43,013 nt of DNA from positions 1-43,013 of the forward strand of contig NZ_BADL01000574.1 in NCBI RefSeq assembly GCF_000333615.1, given 5' to 3'. The position numbers and the translations under genes are program-made. Below, in pieces: positions 1 to 8,851 of this stretch (its first letter is position 1; every line of letters begins with the position of its first letter). This DNA is from Ideonella sp. B508-1 (lineage in GTDB: Bacteria; Pseudomonadota; Gammaproteobacteria; Burkholderiales; Burkholderiaceae_C). The notes below the pieces were generated by a model. It had not been told where the DNA came from. It did not search any database and saw only the letters and a program-made list of their open reading frames with translations.

Positions 1-1
1 G

Positions 2-219
2 CAGATCCCTGATCCGCATGTGGGCTACATCGAGACCATTGCAGCCGGAGCACTCGATCACAAGTGGCTAGTCGGCGCCAACGATGGAGAGTATGGCATG
101 TGGGAGTTGCTGAAGCGATCTGTCGGTAGCACGGGGGCTGTAGTATGGGATTTATACAGCATTCCAGAGAAGGAGCGTGAAGGCATCTGGCCAGTCATGG
201 ATGCCGGGCGGCGGATAAT
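2..219 (+). pseudogene. Frame-shifted upstream remnant of the PQQ dehydrogenase
   Basis: The frame starting at base 2 reads without a stop into the downstream gene region and encodes recognisable PQQ-dehydrogenase features: a YIET motif, GANDGEYG, then [17 protein letters not shown]. In the family this segment lies directly before the GGGVW segment found in the next frame. The match fades after about base 195, and the homologous continuation is in frame 1 from about base 200-220. Either a frameshift breaks the gene here or the sequence has an indel error. The segment after GEYG is also less family-like than the downstream part, which suggests decay rather than one simple error. The true 5' end is outside the window. 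Confidence 0.55.
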
Positions 220-1176
220 ATGGTGCTGGTCATCAGCCTGGAAAAGGCTCAACTGCCCAATCAGGGTGGCGACTTCTACAAGACGCTGGGCGGTGGCGTG
301 TGGATGGCGCCAGCGGTGGACCGGGACACGCACACGGTGTTCTTCGTGGTGGGCAACCCCAGCCCCGATCTGTACGGTGTCGAACGGCCGGGAGACAACC
401 TCTACACCGACTCGATGGTGGCGATCGACCTGAACACCGGCGCTTACAAATGGCACTACCAGTACGTGGCCCACGACGTGTGGGACCTGGACGCGGTGTC
501 ACCGGTCATCCTGACGGAGGCCAGGGACAAGAGCGGCCAGATGCGCAAGGTGGCCATCCACGGCGGCAAGACGGGCCATGTCTACGTGCATGACCGGGCC
601 ACCGGCGAGCTGATCCGCTTCAGCGAGGCCATGGTGCCCCAGGAGGCGATGTGGTCGCTGCCCACCAAGACGGGCGCGCGCATGCTGCCGGGCGCCAACG
701 GCGGCGTGGAATGGAGCCCGATGGCCTTCAGCCCCAAGACCCGCCTGGTTTACGCGGCCAACCTGCACCAGCCCATGACTTACCACGTGGAGGAGGCCCA
801 GTACCCCGGAGGCAAGCTGTGGCTGGGCGGGGCCTTCAAGGTGATCCCCGGCGAGAAGCAGTGGGGGCGGCTGGCCGCCGTCAATGTCGACACCGGCAAG
901 CTGGCCTGGAAGGTGGACACCGAGCAGCCCCTGATCGGCGGGGTGCTGGCCACGGCTGGCGGACTGGTGTTCAACGGCGAAGGCAATGGCTACTTCCGCG
1001 CCTTCGACGCCAGCACCGGCAAGAAGCTCTGGGAATACCAGGCGGGGGCCGGTGTGAACGCCCCGGCCGTGTCCTACATGGTCCACGGCAAACAGTACGT
1101 GGCCGTGGCCGCCGGCGGCAACACGCAGCTGGACTTCAAGCGCGGCAACTCGGTGGTGGTGTTCGCCCTGCCATGA
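220..1176 (+). CDS. PQQ-dependent alcohol-type dehydrogenase, C-terminal part
   Basis: This is the C-terminal half of a quinoprotein dehydrogenase of the methanol/ethanol (8-bladed propeller) family, normally periplasmic and passing electrons from alcohol or aldehyde oxidation to a cytochrome c. Visible family signatures are [73 protein letters not shown] and the closing [19 protein letters not shown] and VAVAAGGN blades. The family is usually 550-700 residues; only about 318 are in this frame, and the preceding part is in another frame, so the ATG at 220 is only the first ATG after the frameshift. It overlaps the cytochrome gene by ATGA, implying translational coupling and supporting electron transfer between the two products. 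Substrate cannot be told. Confidence 0.8.
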   Translation: MVLVISLEKAQLPNQGGDFYKTLGGGVWMAPAVDRDTHTVFFVVGNPSPDLYGVERPGDNLYTDSMVAIDLNTGAYKWHYQYVAHDVWDLDAVSPVILTEARDKSGQMRKVAIHGGKTGHVYVHDRATGELIRFSEAMVPQEAMWSLPTKTGARMLPGANGGVEWSPMAFSPKTRLVYAANLHQPMTYHVEEAQYPGGKLWLGGAFKVIPGEKQWGRLAAVNVDTGKLAWKVDTEQPLIGGVLATAGGLVFNGEGNGYFRAFDASTGKKLWEYQAGAGVNAPAVSYMVHGKQYVAVAAGGNTQLDFKRGNSVVVFALP

Positions 1177-1811
1177 GGGCGCGCACCATCGTCACCGTCG
1201 CGCTGGTGGGTGCGGCGTTGGTCAGCATGCTGTCCCGGGCGCAGACCGACCCAGCGTCTGCGCCCGTGCCCTCGCGCATGGCACCCACCAACCCAGTGCT
1301 GCCTGCAGGGGCACCCGCCGGTGCCGAGATCTGCGTGGCCTGCCATGCCCACGCCGGCCAGTCGGACAAACCGCAGTACCCGATCCTGGCGGGGCAGACG
1401 CCGCGCTACATCTACCTGCAGCTGCGCGACTTCCAGGAAGGGCGTCGCCACGACCCGATGATGTCGGGCATTGCGGCCACGCTCACGCGGGACCAGATGC
1501 GCGAGCTGGCTGCCTGGTACGGCGCGCAAAAGCCGTATGAGCAGTCCACCTTCCAGGTGGACGCGGAGAAGGCCCGGCTGGGCAAGGCGAAGGCCGATGA
1601 GACGCTGTGCACCATGTGCCACCTCGGCGGCTTTGCCGGACAGAACGAGATTCCCCGCGTGGCCGGTCAGCACTACGCCTACATCGTCAAGCAGTTGACC
1701 GCGTTCAAGACCCGTCAGCGGACCAATGATGCTGGCAACATGACTGCGGTGTCGGCCACGCTGTCGGACGCCGACATCGAGAACATCGCGCACTACCTGG
1801 CCGGGCTGTAA
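1173..1811 (+). CDS. Diheme c-type cytochrome (c4-like)
   Basis: A 212-residue exported cytochrome c. Residues 1-23 form a signal peptide ([23 protein letters not shown]). Two class I heme domains follow, each with a CXXCH motif (CVACH and CTMCH) and a distal Met-containing segment ([11 protein letters not shown] and [10 protein letters not shown]), each ending in a helix of the type [10 protein letters not shown] or DIENIAHYL. This is the tandem layout of cytochrome c4/c553-type proteins. The start ATG overlaps the stop of the PQQ dehydrogenase, so it is probably its periplasmic electron acceptor. It appears intact although the dehydrogenase upstream is broken. Confidence 0.85.
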   Translation: MRARTIVTVALVGAALVSMLSRAQTDPASAPVPSRMAPTNPVLPAGAPAGAEICVACHAHAGQSDKPQYPILAGQTPRYIYLQLRDFQEGRRHDPMMSGIAATLTRDQMRELAAWYGAQKPYEQSTFQVDAEKARLGKAKADETLCTMCHLGGFAGQNEIPRVAGQHYAYIVKQLTAFKTRQRTNDAGNMTAVSATLSDADIENIAHYLAGL

Positions 1812-1920
1812 GGGCGACCCACAGGCCCGAAACGAGCGGAGCAGGCCTTCCCCTAAAATGCCTGCTCCCCACGCCGGCGAACCCGGCGCTGCCCCTGGCC
1901 GCCCGCCTCATCTGCGCCCC

Positions 1921-2688
1921 GTGACCTCGAAGTACCCGGATTCCGTATTGCCCCGCATCCGCACTCTGGTGCAGGAGACCCTCACCTGCCAGGCGGAGAC
2001 GGTTCAGCTCGCGCTCGAGATGCATTTCGCGCAGCGGCTGGGTGCCTTGCGGGGGCTGCTGGCCTGCTGCCTGGGCGAGGCACAGCCGGCGATGGACGTG
2101 GGCGTGGCCCTGGATCTGGTGCATGTGAGCCTGCAGCGCCTGCATGTGCGGCTGGAGGACGGCACCGGCGTGCCCGCCATGATGGGCACCGGCCCCTGCG
2201 TGCTGGCCGGCGACTACCTCACCAGCGCCGCCTTCAAGGTGCTGATCCGCTGCCGGGACCTGCCGGTGCTGGACCGGGTCGCGCGCACCATCACCCGCAC
2301 CTGCGAACAGGACAACCGCGCGCTGGAGCCCGATGCCCGCGGCCTCAGCCGCAACCGCCGCCGCGCGGCCCTGGACCTGGCTCTGGCCGGGGTGGCGGCC
2401 GAAGCGGGTGCTGTCCTGTCCGGCCACGCAGAGCTGGCGCGGCCGGCGCGTCGCCTGGGCCTGCGGCTGCAGGCCCTGCACGCCCTGACCGCCCTGGTCG
2501 AGCACAGCGAAGGCGAGGAAGCCCGGGGCTACCGGGCCCGCGCGCAGCGGGCCCTCGAAGGCGCCCGACGGGCCGCCCGGCAGCTGGAACACCGGCTGGA
2601 CCCCGCGCTGGGTCTGGCCGGCCGCGCCGGCGATCTGGTGAACTTCGTCGCACAGGCCTTGCGCCAGTCCAAGCCGACGCTGGCCTGA
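1921..2688 (+). CDS. Polyprenyl-diphosphate-synthase-like protein lacking catalytic Asp motifs
   Basis: A 255-residue protein whose middle matches the trans-isoprenyl diphosphate synthase fold in pattern: VALDLVH, then the segment normally holding the first Asp-rich motif, then CVLAGDYLTSAAFKVL, equivalent to the family's VLVGDF-AF helix. Where active enzymes have DDxxD, this one reads RLHVRLEDG; where the second DDxxD sits (family FQLIDDLLD), it reads LQALHALTAL. The GGKRxRP substrate loop is also absent. It is therefore probably not a prenyltransferase and may be a structural or regulatory relative. I prefer the GTG at 1921 because the ATG at 1858 lies within a TAAAAT -10-like element (1854-1859) and the residues between are Pro/Gly-rich and unlike the family. 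Function unknown. Confidence 0.55.
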   Translation: MTSKYPDSVLPRIRTLVQETLTCQAETVQLALEMHFAQRLGALRGLLACCLGEAQPAMDVGVALDLVHVSLQRLHVRLEDGTGVPAMMGTGPCVLAGDYLTSAAFKVLIRCRDLPVLDRVARTITRTCEQDNRALEPDARGLSRNRRRAALDLALAGVAAEAGAVLSGHAELARPARRLGLRLQALHALTALVEHSEGEEARGYRARAQRALEGARRAARQLEHRLDPALGLAGRAGDLVNFVAQALRQSKPTLA

Positions 2689-2700
2689 CGCCGTCCCCGC

Positions 2701-3462
2701 TCAGCGGCTGAGCCGGGCCAGCACGGCGTCCAGCGCGCGCCAGAGCTCGCCCAGGCGATGGGCGTCCACGCCCGGCGCTTCCGCCGTCTTCTGCAGCTGC
2801 CAGGCCAGTTGGGCCGCCTGTGGCTCGCCCAGCAGACCCAGGACCGTGCGCAGGCTGTGGCCCAGGTGCCTCAGGGCCACGGCGTCGCCGCGCGCGCAGG
2901 CCTGTGCACCCGCGGCGCGGTCCACCGGGAACTGCGCCTGCGCCCCCGTGCGAAAGGCCTCGTACAACGCCTGGTCGCCATCGAAATGCGTGGCGATGGC
3001 CGCGGCCGCCCCCTGAGGCTCCTCGGCCATGCCGTCAGGCGGCACCCCGACCGGGTCGGGCGTGTCACCCGGGTCTCCGGGCCCAGCGGCCAGAGCGGCC
3101 TGGACGCAGTCGATCAAGGCCTTCACCGAGGCCGGCTTGGGCACCACCCGCCACACCCCCAGGGCGCGCCAGGCCGGTGGGATGTGAGCCCCCGCTTCGC
3201 CACTGAACACGGCCAGGCGGGCGTGGCCGCGCAGCGTGGCATCACCCGCCAGGTGCTCGAGCAGCCGCAGGCCGGACTCGCCGGCCAGGTGCAAATCGGT
3301 CAGCACCAGGCGCGCCGGCGCCTCCTGCAGGGCCGCCAGGGCCTCGTCCACCGTGGCGCAGGCCCGCACCACCACGGGCAGATCTTCCAGCGCCAGGGTC
3401 ACGAACTGCCGGATGGCGGCATCGTCCTCCACCAGCAGCACCCCGGCGCGGGCGTCTGTCAT
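2701..3462 (-). CDS. Response regulator with receiver and Hpt domains
   Basis: A 253-residue two-domain phosphorelay protein. The receiver (about residues 7-125) has the acidic pocket ED-D at 12-14, the phospho-acceptor Asp at 56 (LVLTDLHLAG) and a Lys near 109 in VPKP. A proline-rich linker leads to a histidine phosphotransfer domain (about 155-253) with its acceptor His at 202 in GHSLRTVLGLLG. Combining receiver and Hpt lets one protein accept and pass on phosphoryl groups, probably from one of the two histidine kinases in the divergent operon. It overlaps the upstream HTH-receiver gene by 4 bases, so the pair is co-transcribed. No DNA-binding or enzymatic output domain is seen. Confidence 0.85.
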   Translation of the reverse strand: MTDARAGVLLVEDDAAIRQFVTLALEDLPVVVRACATVDEALAALQEAPARLVLTDLHLAGESGLRLLEHLAGDATLRGHARLAVFSGEAGAHIPPAWRALGVWRVVPKPASVKALIDCVQAALAAGPGDPGDTPDPVGVPPDGMAEEPQGAAAAIATHFDGDQALYEAFRTGAQAQFPVDRAAGAQACARGDAVALRHLGHSLRTVLGLLGEPQAAQLAWQLQKTAEAPGVDAHRLGELWRALDAVLARLSR

Positions 3463-4088
3463 GCGCCGCCCCCCACGGCCGCAGCCTGTGCCAAGAGCAG
3501 CGGCGGCAGGGCCGTCACCAGCTGGGTCTTGTGAACCACCGGCACCCCGTCCAGGGCCAGCGCATAAGGCCCCAGCTCTTCAGGCGTCAGCGAGGTGATC
3601 ACCAACAGACGCATGGCGCTGAACATGGGCTGGGAGCGCAGGGAGGAGATCAGGGCCGCACCATCGATGCCAGGCAACAGCAGGTCGACGATCAGCAGAT
3701 CCGGCTGCCACTGCCCCACCTGGGCCAGACCGACGATGCCGTCGCTGGCCACCTGGAAATCCGCCTCGGGCAGGGCCCGGCGCAGCAGCAGGCCCACGAG
3801 GTTCTGGTAGTGGACCGAGTCTTCGATGAGCAGCGCACGCAGCCGCCGGACCGGCGCCGCCGGAACGCTGGCCGACGCGGCGCCGGAGACGCTCGCCCCC
3901 TGCTGCCGGGATTGCCAGGCCGCCACCGAGGCCGGATCGATGCGGCGGTGGCCGCCCGGCGTCTTCCAGGCCCGCAGATCGCCGCGGTCGACCATCAGCT
4001 GGACCGATCGCACCGCCAGCCCCAGCAGGCGGGCCACCTCCTGGGTGGTGTAGGCGCCCGATGGCGGGGTGTCGTCTGGGCTGTTCAT
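3459..4088 (-). CDS. Excisionase-type HTH fused to a receiver domain
   Basis: A 209-residue protein with an unusual domain order. Residues 13-50 are a MerR/excisionase-type winged helix (YTTQEVARLLGLAVRSVQ, then WKTPGGHRRI, the typical wing). After an Ala/Ser-rich linker comes a receiver domain (about 84-200) with the acidic pair E89/D90, phospho-acceptor Asp135 (LLIVDLLLPG) and Lys187. Most response regulators have the receiver first; here the DNA-binding domain is N-terminal. The start at 4088 is chosen because the HTH begins soon after it, and upstream in-frame sequence lies in the divergent promoter. It probably controls that promoter and responds to local kinases. The palindrome ATCAATCTTGAT at 4128-4139 is a candidate operator. 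Confidence 0.8.
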   Translation of the reverse strand: MNSPDDTPPSGAYTTQEVARLLGLAVRSVQLMVDRGDLRAWKTPGGHRRIDPASVAAWQSRQQGASVSGAASASVPAAPVRRLRALLIEDSVHYQNLVGLLLRRALPEADFQVASDGIVGLAQVGQWQPDLLIVDLLLPGIDGAALISSLRSQPMFSAMRLLVITSLTPEELGPYALALDGVPVVHKTQLVTALPPLLLAQAAAVGGGA

Positions 4089-4127
4089 CCGTGGAAAAGT
4101 ACCGTCTTGCGCAATTGCAGCTATTGT

Positions 4128-4162
4128 ATCAATCTTGATCCTGCAAAATCTGCAAATATGAT
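4128..4162 (+). promoter_or_regulatory. Promoter and candidate operator in the divergent intergenic region
   Basis: The 112-bp gap between divergent signalling genes is AT-rich against its surroundings. On the plus strand TTGATC (4135-4140) is followed after 16 bases by TATGAT (4157-4162), a good sigma70 pair for the operon starting at 4201. The small palindrome ATCAATCTTGAT (4128-4139) overlaps the -35 element. The complement of ATTGTA (4124-4129) gives a TACAAT -10-like element for the minus-strand gene. An operator here could be bound by the HTH-receiver protein; that is inference. Confidence 0.5.
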
Positions 4163-4200
4163 AATCACATCCGATTTCTGAACCGCTCCCGGACCCCATC

Positions 4201-4581
4201 ATGAAAAAAGTGCTTGTCGTGGAAGACCACGCCGACATCCGCCGCCTGATCCGCATGACGCTGGAATTCGAGGCCTGCGAGGTGTTCGAGGCCAACAATG
4301 GGGCCAGCGGTCTGGCCCAGGCCCAGGAACTGCGCCCGGACGTCATCCTGCTGGACGTGATGATGCCGGGCGAACTCGACGGCCTGGAGGTCTGCCGCCG
4401 GGTCAAGGCCGACCCCGCGCTGGCCCACAGCCGCGTGGTGATCCTGTCGGCCCGCGGCACGGCCACGGACGTGGAGCGGGGCCAGCAGGCCGGCTGCGAT
4501 GCCTATCTGGTCAAGCCCTTCAGCCCGCTGCAGCTGATCAAGGTGATCGACGAACTCAGCCCGTCCGGCGCCCAGCCATGA
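4201..4581 (+). CDS. Single-domain response regulator (CheY-like)
   Basis: A 126-residue stand-alone receiver with all conserved sites: E8/D9 pocket (LVVEDHAD), phospho-acceptor Asp52 (ILLDVMMPG), Ser in VILSA, and Lys105 (AYLVKPF). There is no output domain, so it acts through protein contacts or as a phosphate relay. It is the first gene of an operon with an HD-GYP protein and a histidine kinase, joined by 4-base stop/start overlaps. A likely partner is the HD-GYP protein directly downstream, in effect a split version of the common receiver-HD-GYP fusion. MPGELDG has one residue more than the usual MPGxDG turn. Confidence 0.85.
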   Translation: MKKVLVVEDHADIRRLIRMTLEFEACEVFEANNGASGLAQAQELRPDVILLDVMMPGELDGLEVCRRVKADPALAHSRVVILSARGTATDVERGQQAGCDAYLVKPFSPLQLIKVIDELSPSGAQP

Positions 4582-5426
4582 ACGCCCCGCTGCGCAACCC
4601 TCCCCTGCCGGGAGACGCGAACCGGTTCGACACCGCATCGGCCGCGCAGATGGAGCAGCTGGTCATGGACCTGCGGCAGATGTACCACGAGCGCAATGCC
4701 GCGCTCGAGGAAGTGGCCGCGGCCCACCACGAGGCCCTGCTGCGACTGGCCCTGGCCGCCGACTACCGCGACACGGACACCGGCAACCACATCCTGCGCA
4801 TCGGCTACCTGTCCGAGGCCCTGGCCCTGTTGATGGGCCTGAGCAGCGAGGCCGCGGCCATGCTGCGCAAGGCCGCGCCCATGCACGACATCGGCAAGAT
4901 CGGCGTGCCCGATGCGGTGCTGAAAAAGCCCGGCGCGCTGGACCCCGAGGAGCGGCGCCAGATGAACGAGCATGCCGCCATCGGCGCCCACATCCTGGGC
5001 CGCTCGCGCATTCCGCTGTTCCAGATGGCGGCCGAGGTGGCCCAGACCCACCACGAACGCTGGGACGGCCACGGCTATCCGACCGGCCTGTCCGGCGAGG
5101 CCATTCCCATCACCGGCCGCATCGTCGCCGTGGCCGACTACTTCGACGCCCTGACGATGGACCGGGTCTACCGCCGCGCCTTCAGCGTGGAGGTGGCCCT
5201 GTCGATGCTGGCCGGCGAACGGGGCCGCAGCTTCGACCCCGCCGTGGTCGACATGTTCCTCGCCCACGCCCCGGCCCTGGTGGCCCTGCGCGAACGGATC
5301 AACGACAGCGGCTGCGCGGTGGAGAGCCTGGCCGGTGCCCCGCTGCTCCATGTGCGCAGGTTCCTGGCCGAGTTCGGCACCGCACCCGCAGCCAGTCCCC
5401 GCGCAGCCAGCGAAATGACGACATGA
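4578..5426 (+). CDS. HD-GYP domain phosphodiesterase (putative c-di-GMP hydrolase)
   Basis: A 282-residue cytoplasmic protein. A short coiled-coil-like helix (about residues 20-60, rich in Glu and Gln) precedes an HD-GYP domain (about 55-250) with the diagnostic HDIGKIGVPD (His103-Asp104), an EH pair at 131-132, HHERWDGHGYP (GYP at 166-168) and a following VADYFDALT. These are the metal-binding and GYP residues of active c-di-GMP phosphodiesterases. No receiver is fused, but a single-receiver gene overlaps its start and a histidine kinase gene overlaps its stop, so its activity is probably governed by that phosphorelay. Turnover of c-di-GMP is inferred from the motifs. Confidence 0.85.
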   Translation: MNAPLRNPPLPGDANRFDTASAAQMEQLVMDLRQMYHERNAALEEVAAAHHEALLRLALAADYRDTDTGNHILRIGYLSEALALLMGLSSEAAAMLRKAAPMHDIGKIGVPDAVLKKPGALDPEERRQMNEHAAIGAHILGRSRIPLFQMAAEVAQTHHERWDGHGYPTGLSGEAIPITGRIVAVADYFDALTMDRVYRRAFSVEVALSMLAGERGRSFDPAVVDMFLAHAPALVALRERINDSGCAVESLAGAPLLHVRRFLAEFGTAPAASPRAASEMTT

Positions 5427-7090
5427 ACGCGCTGCTCATCGGCGTTCCGGCCCTGGTGGCCCTGCTGGGCCTGGGCATCCTGGCCTTCGGCCTGTACGGG
5501 CTGCGGCGCAGCCGGGCACGCGGCCAGCGCCTGCAGAACGAGCTCGCGCGCGCGAAAGCGGAGATCCGCACACGCGAACGCGAGCTGCACGTGCTGCTGC
5601 GCAGCGTGCAGGAGCTGATCTTCCGCACCGACGCCGAGGGACGGGTGATCTACCTGAACGACCGCTGGCTGAACGTGGTGGGCGAACCGGCCCGCCGGGC
5701 CCTGGGCCGGCCCCTGCTGAACCTGGTGCCGCCGTCCTGCCGCAGCGACTTCGCGCCACTGCTGGACGCCCGCATGGGCGCCGCCCGCCGCAAGGGGCGT
5801 TTTCGCGTGCAGAGCGCGGACGGCGCGGTGCGGCATTTCGATGTGTCGGTGGTGCCCTGGTACACCGGCCCGCAGATCGCCGGCTATTCCGGCTCGGCGG
5901 TGGACGTGACCGAGCGGGTCGAAATCGAGGAGCGCCTGAGCGCGCAGCGGGATTTCAGCGCCCTGCTGCTGGAGATCAGCCCTCTGCCCATTTCGCTGGT
6001 GGACGAGGAAGACCGCTACATCACCGTCAACCAGGCCTGGGAAGCTTTCCGCGGGCTGCGGCGCGACGAGGTGATCCATCGCAGCGCGGCCAGCCTGCTC
6101 AATCCGGCCGAGTTGCCCATGCACGAGGAGCAACGTCAGCAGATGCTGCGCACGGGCGAGCGCATCCGTTACGAAGCCCGCATCCCCGACGCGCAGGGCA
6201 TCGAGCGCGACGTGATCATCACCCGCGTGCTGGTGCCTAAGGGCGATGGCCATCCGGCCGGCATCCTCACGGCCCTCACCGACGTCAGCGAGTTCCGCGA
6301 CGCCGAGCGGCACATCCGCGAGGCCCGTGACCTGGCCGAAGACGCCTCGCGCGCCAAGTCGGAGTTCGTGGCCAACATCAGCCACGAGTTGCGCACACCG
6401 CTGCAGTCCATCCTGGGCTTCTCGGAACTGGGCACCCTGCGCGCCCAGGAGCAGCCCCGCCTGGCCGCCATGTTCTCCGATGTGCACGCCGCCGGTCAGC
6501 GCATGCTGGCCCTGGTCAACGACCTGCTGGACGTCTCCAAGATCGAGTGCACGGTCGGCACCTTCCACCTGGAGCGCATGGACATCCGCCGGCCGGTGCG
6601 TACCGTGGTGGGCGAGCTGGCCCCGCTGCTGGGCGCCAAGCGTCTGCAGCTGGATCTGCAGCTGGGGGAACTGCCGCTGTCGGCCAAGGTGGACCCGCTG
6701 CGCCTGCAGCAGGTGGTGCGCAACGTGCTGGCCAACGCCATCAAGTTCTCCCCCGAGCGAGGATGCGTCGAGGTCGGCGGCGACCTGACCGTGGAAGGCG
6801 ACATCCGCCTGTGGGTGCGCGACCACGGCCCCGGCATTCCCGAAGCGGAGCTCGAAACCATCTTCGAAGCCTTTGTGCAGTCGAGCCAGACCAAGGACGG
6901 CTCGGGCGGCACCGGGCTGGGACTGGCCATCAGCCGCAAGATCATGCAGGCCCACGGCGGCAGCATCACGGCGTGCAACATGCCCGACGGCGGCAGCCAG
7001 TTCGAGCTGCACCTGCCCAGCCGCGGCTTCTCCGACACCCTTTCCGGCGACCTGGCCCTGCAGGACACGTCACCGGCCCTGCTGCTCTGA
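5423..7090 (+). CDS. PAS-containing membrane sensor histidine kinase
   Basis: A 555-residue kinase. One N-terminal membrane segment (about residues 3-25) is followed by a basic stretch and coiled coil, then two PAS-like domains (about 50-165 starting LLRSVQELIFRTDAEG, and 175-290 containing ISLVDEEDRYITVN). A HisKA dimerisation domain has the phospho-acceptor His at 321 (ANISHELRTPLQ), and a HATPase_c domain carries N, G1 and G2 boxes (NVLANAIKFS, RDHGPGIP, GGTGLGLAIS). With no extracytoplasmic domain, the signal is probably sensed inside the cell by the PAS domains. It overlaps the HD-GYP gene by 4 bases and probably phosphorylates the neighbouring receivers. No receiver domain is attached. 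Confidence 0.88.
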   Translation: MNALLIGVPALVALLGLGILAFGLYGLRRSRARGQRLQNELARAKAEIRTRERELHVLLRSVQELIFRTDAEGRVIYLNDRWLNVVGEPARRALGRPLLNLVPPSCRSDFAPLLDARMGAARRKGRFRVQSADGAVRHFDVSVVPWYTGPQIAGYSGSAVDVTERVEIEERLSAQRDFSALLLEISPLPISLVDEEDRYITVNQAWEAFRGLRRDEVIHRSAASLLNPAELPMHEEQRQQMLRTGERIRYEARIPDAQGIERDVIITRVLVPKGDGHPAGILTALTDVSEFRDAERHIREARDLAEDASRAKSEFVANISHELRTPLQSILGFSELGTLRAQEQPRLAAMFSDVHAAGQRMLALVNDLLDVSKIECTVGTFHLERMDIRRPVRTVVGELAPLLGAKRLQLDLQLGELPLSAKVDPLRLQQVVRNVLANAIKFSPERGCVEVGGDLTVEGDIRLWVRDHGPGIPEAELETIFEAFVQSSQTKDGSGGTGLGLAISRKIMQAHGGSITACNMPDGGSQFELHLPSRGFSDTLSGDLALQDTSPALLL

Positions 7091-7113
7091 CTCCAACCCA
7101 GCCCCGTCCTGCC

Positions 7114-8832
7114 ATGCCCCACCGCCCTCCCCCTTCCAGCCGCCTGCGTCTGAGCGTGATGGCCAGTGCCTTCGCGGCCCTGCTGTTGGTGATCGTCTGG
7201 TTGTCCGTGTTCGCCGTGCTGGCCTCCAAGCGCAGCGATGCCATCGAGGCCGAGCGACGTCAGAACGTGAACGTCGCCAACGTGCTGGGTGAGCAAACCT
7301 TGCGCGTCATCGCGACCCTGGACCAGGCCTGCCGCCGCGTGGCCGACGAAGTCGTGGAGCAGCCCGACCAGGTCCCCGACCTCGTCCGCTTTGCCAACGA
7401 GACCGGCATGGCGCCGCGCATCCTGGCCCAGCTCTCGCTGGTCGGTGCCGATGGCCGCTTCGTCGGCAGCAACCTGGACCCGGACGGCAGCAAGAGCAAG
7501 CACGTGGACCTGTCCACCCGCGAGCATGTGCGGGTCCACCTGGATCCGGCGTCCCTGCCCAAGGACACGCCGCAGCTCATCAGCGACGGCCTGTTCATCG
7601 GCAAGCCGGTGCTGGGCAAGGTCTCAGGCAAGTGGACCATCCAGCTGTCACGTCGGATCAGCGATGCGCAAGGACATGTGCTGGGCGTGGTGGTGGCCTC
7701 GCTCGACCCCAGCTACTTCGAGGATGTCTACCGCGGGGTGGATGTCGGCCCTCAAGGCTCGGTGGCCCTGATCGGGGCAGATCTGAGCCTGCGCGCCCGC
7801 GTGATGGGCGGGCAGAGCAAGGGCATGGGCACCCAGCTGACCCACACCCCGATCCAGGCCTATCTGGCCGATCCGGCGGGCAGCTACATGGCCCCCAGCA
7901 GCACCGATGGCATCCCCCGCCTGATCGCCTTCCGCCGCGTAGCCAGCTACCCGCTGGACGTGACGGTCGGCACCTCGCTGGAGGACGCGCTGGCCGCCTG
8001 GCGCAACACCCGCTCGGTGATGCTGACCCTGACGGCCGTGCTCAGCGGGGTGGTGATGGTGGCCACCGTGAGCTTCGTGATCGGCCTGCGCCGGCTGGAG
8101 CGCACCAACGACGCGCTGCGGATCAGCGAGGCCCAGGCTCAGGCCGCGAGCCGGGCCAAGAGCGAGTTCCTGGCCGCCATCTCGCACGAGCTGCGCACGC
8201 CGCTGACCAGCATCCGCGGCTTCGCCGAGCTGATGGAGCTGCGCCTGGAGCAGCCCAAGTTCCGCGAACAGGCCGGGCTGATTCGCAAGGGGGCCGAGCA
8301 CCTCAACGAGTTGCTGACCGAGATCCTGGACTTCACCAAGCTGGAAGCCGGCGCCATGCCACTCAATGCCGAGCCCGTGGTGCTGCGCCCGCTGATCGAT
8401 GGGACCGCCAACTTCTTCGCCATCGCCGCGGCTGCCAAGGGTTTGAACCTGGAGGCGCAGGTGGCCGACGATGTGCCCGAGGAACTTCGCTGCGATGGTC
8501 TGCGGCTCAAGCAGATCCTCAACAACCTGCTGTCCAACGCCGTGAAGTTCACGCCCGAAGGACAAATCCAGCTGCGGGTGGAACGTGGCGAGACCAGCGT
8601 GCTCTTCCATGTCCAGGACACCGGCCCCGGTATCCCGCCGGAGATGCAGGAAGCGGTGTTCGAGCGCTTCCGCCAGGGCGATGCCCGCGTCAGCTACGAG
8701 CATGGCGGCACCGGTCTGGGTCTGGCCCTGGCCCGTGGCCTGGCCGAGCTGATGAAGGGTCACCTGACCCTGGTCTCGCGCCCCGGCGAAGGCGCCTGCT
8801 TCACGCTGAGCCTGCCGCTCGCGCAGGACTGA
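7114..8832 (+). CDS. Membrane sensor histidine kinase with Cache-like periplasmic domain
   Basis: A 572-residue kinase with two membrane segments (about residues 13-37 and 302-325) enclosing a roughly 265-residue extracytoplasmic region. That region has Cache/PDC-like spacing and contains a THTPIQAYLADPAGSY segment. A linker of the type EAQAQAASRAKSEF leads into HisKA with His358 (AAISHELRTPLTS), followed by a HATPase_c domain with NNLLSNAVKFT, DTGPGIP and GGTGLGLALARG. There is no HAMP domain and no attached receiver. It lies 23 bases after the PAS kinase, so it is probably the last gene of the operon before the terminator at 8852. ATG 7114 directly precedes the first membrane helix. Confidence 0.85.
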   Translation: MPHRPPPSSRLRLSVMASAFAALLLVIVWLSVFAVLASKRSDAIEAERRQNVNVANVLGEQTLRVIATLDQACRRVADEVVEQPDQVPDLVRFANETGMAPRILAQLSLVGADGRFVGSNLDPDGSKSKHVDLSTREHVRVHLDPASLPKDTPQLISDGLFIGKPVLGKVSGKWTIQLSRRISDAQGHVLGVVVASLDPSYFEDVYRGVDVGPQGSVALIGADLSLRARVMGGQSKGMGTQLTHTPIQAYLADPAGSYMAPSSTDGIPRLIAFRRVASYPLDVTVGTSLEDALAAWRNTRSVMLTLTAVLSGVVMVATVSFVIGLRRLERTNDALRISEAQAQAASRAKSEFLAAISHELRTPLTSIRGFAELMELRLEQPKFREQAGLIRKGAEHLNELLTEILDFTKLEAGAMPLNAEPVVLRPLIDGTANFFAIAAAAKGLNLEAQVADDVPEELRCDGLRLKQILNNLLSNAVKFTPEGQIQLRVERGETSVLFHVQDTGPGIPPEMQEAVFERFRQGDARVSYEHGGTGLGLALARGLAELMKGHLTLVSRPGEGACFTLSLPLAQD

Positions 8833-8851
8833 GCGGCCCGCGCTCCCATGA

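Noticed and set aside
5168..7012. A 614-codon minus-strand open frame opposite the PAS kinase and HD-GYP genes
   Set aside because: A shadow of strongly supported plus-strand genes.
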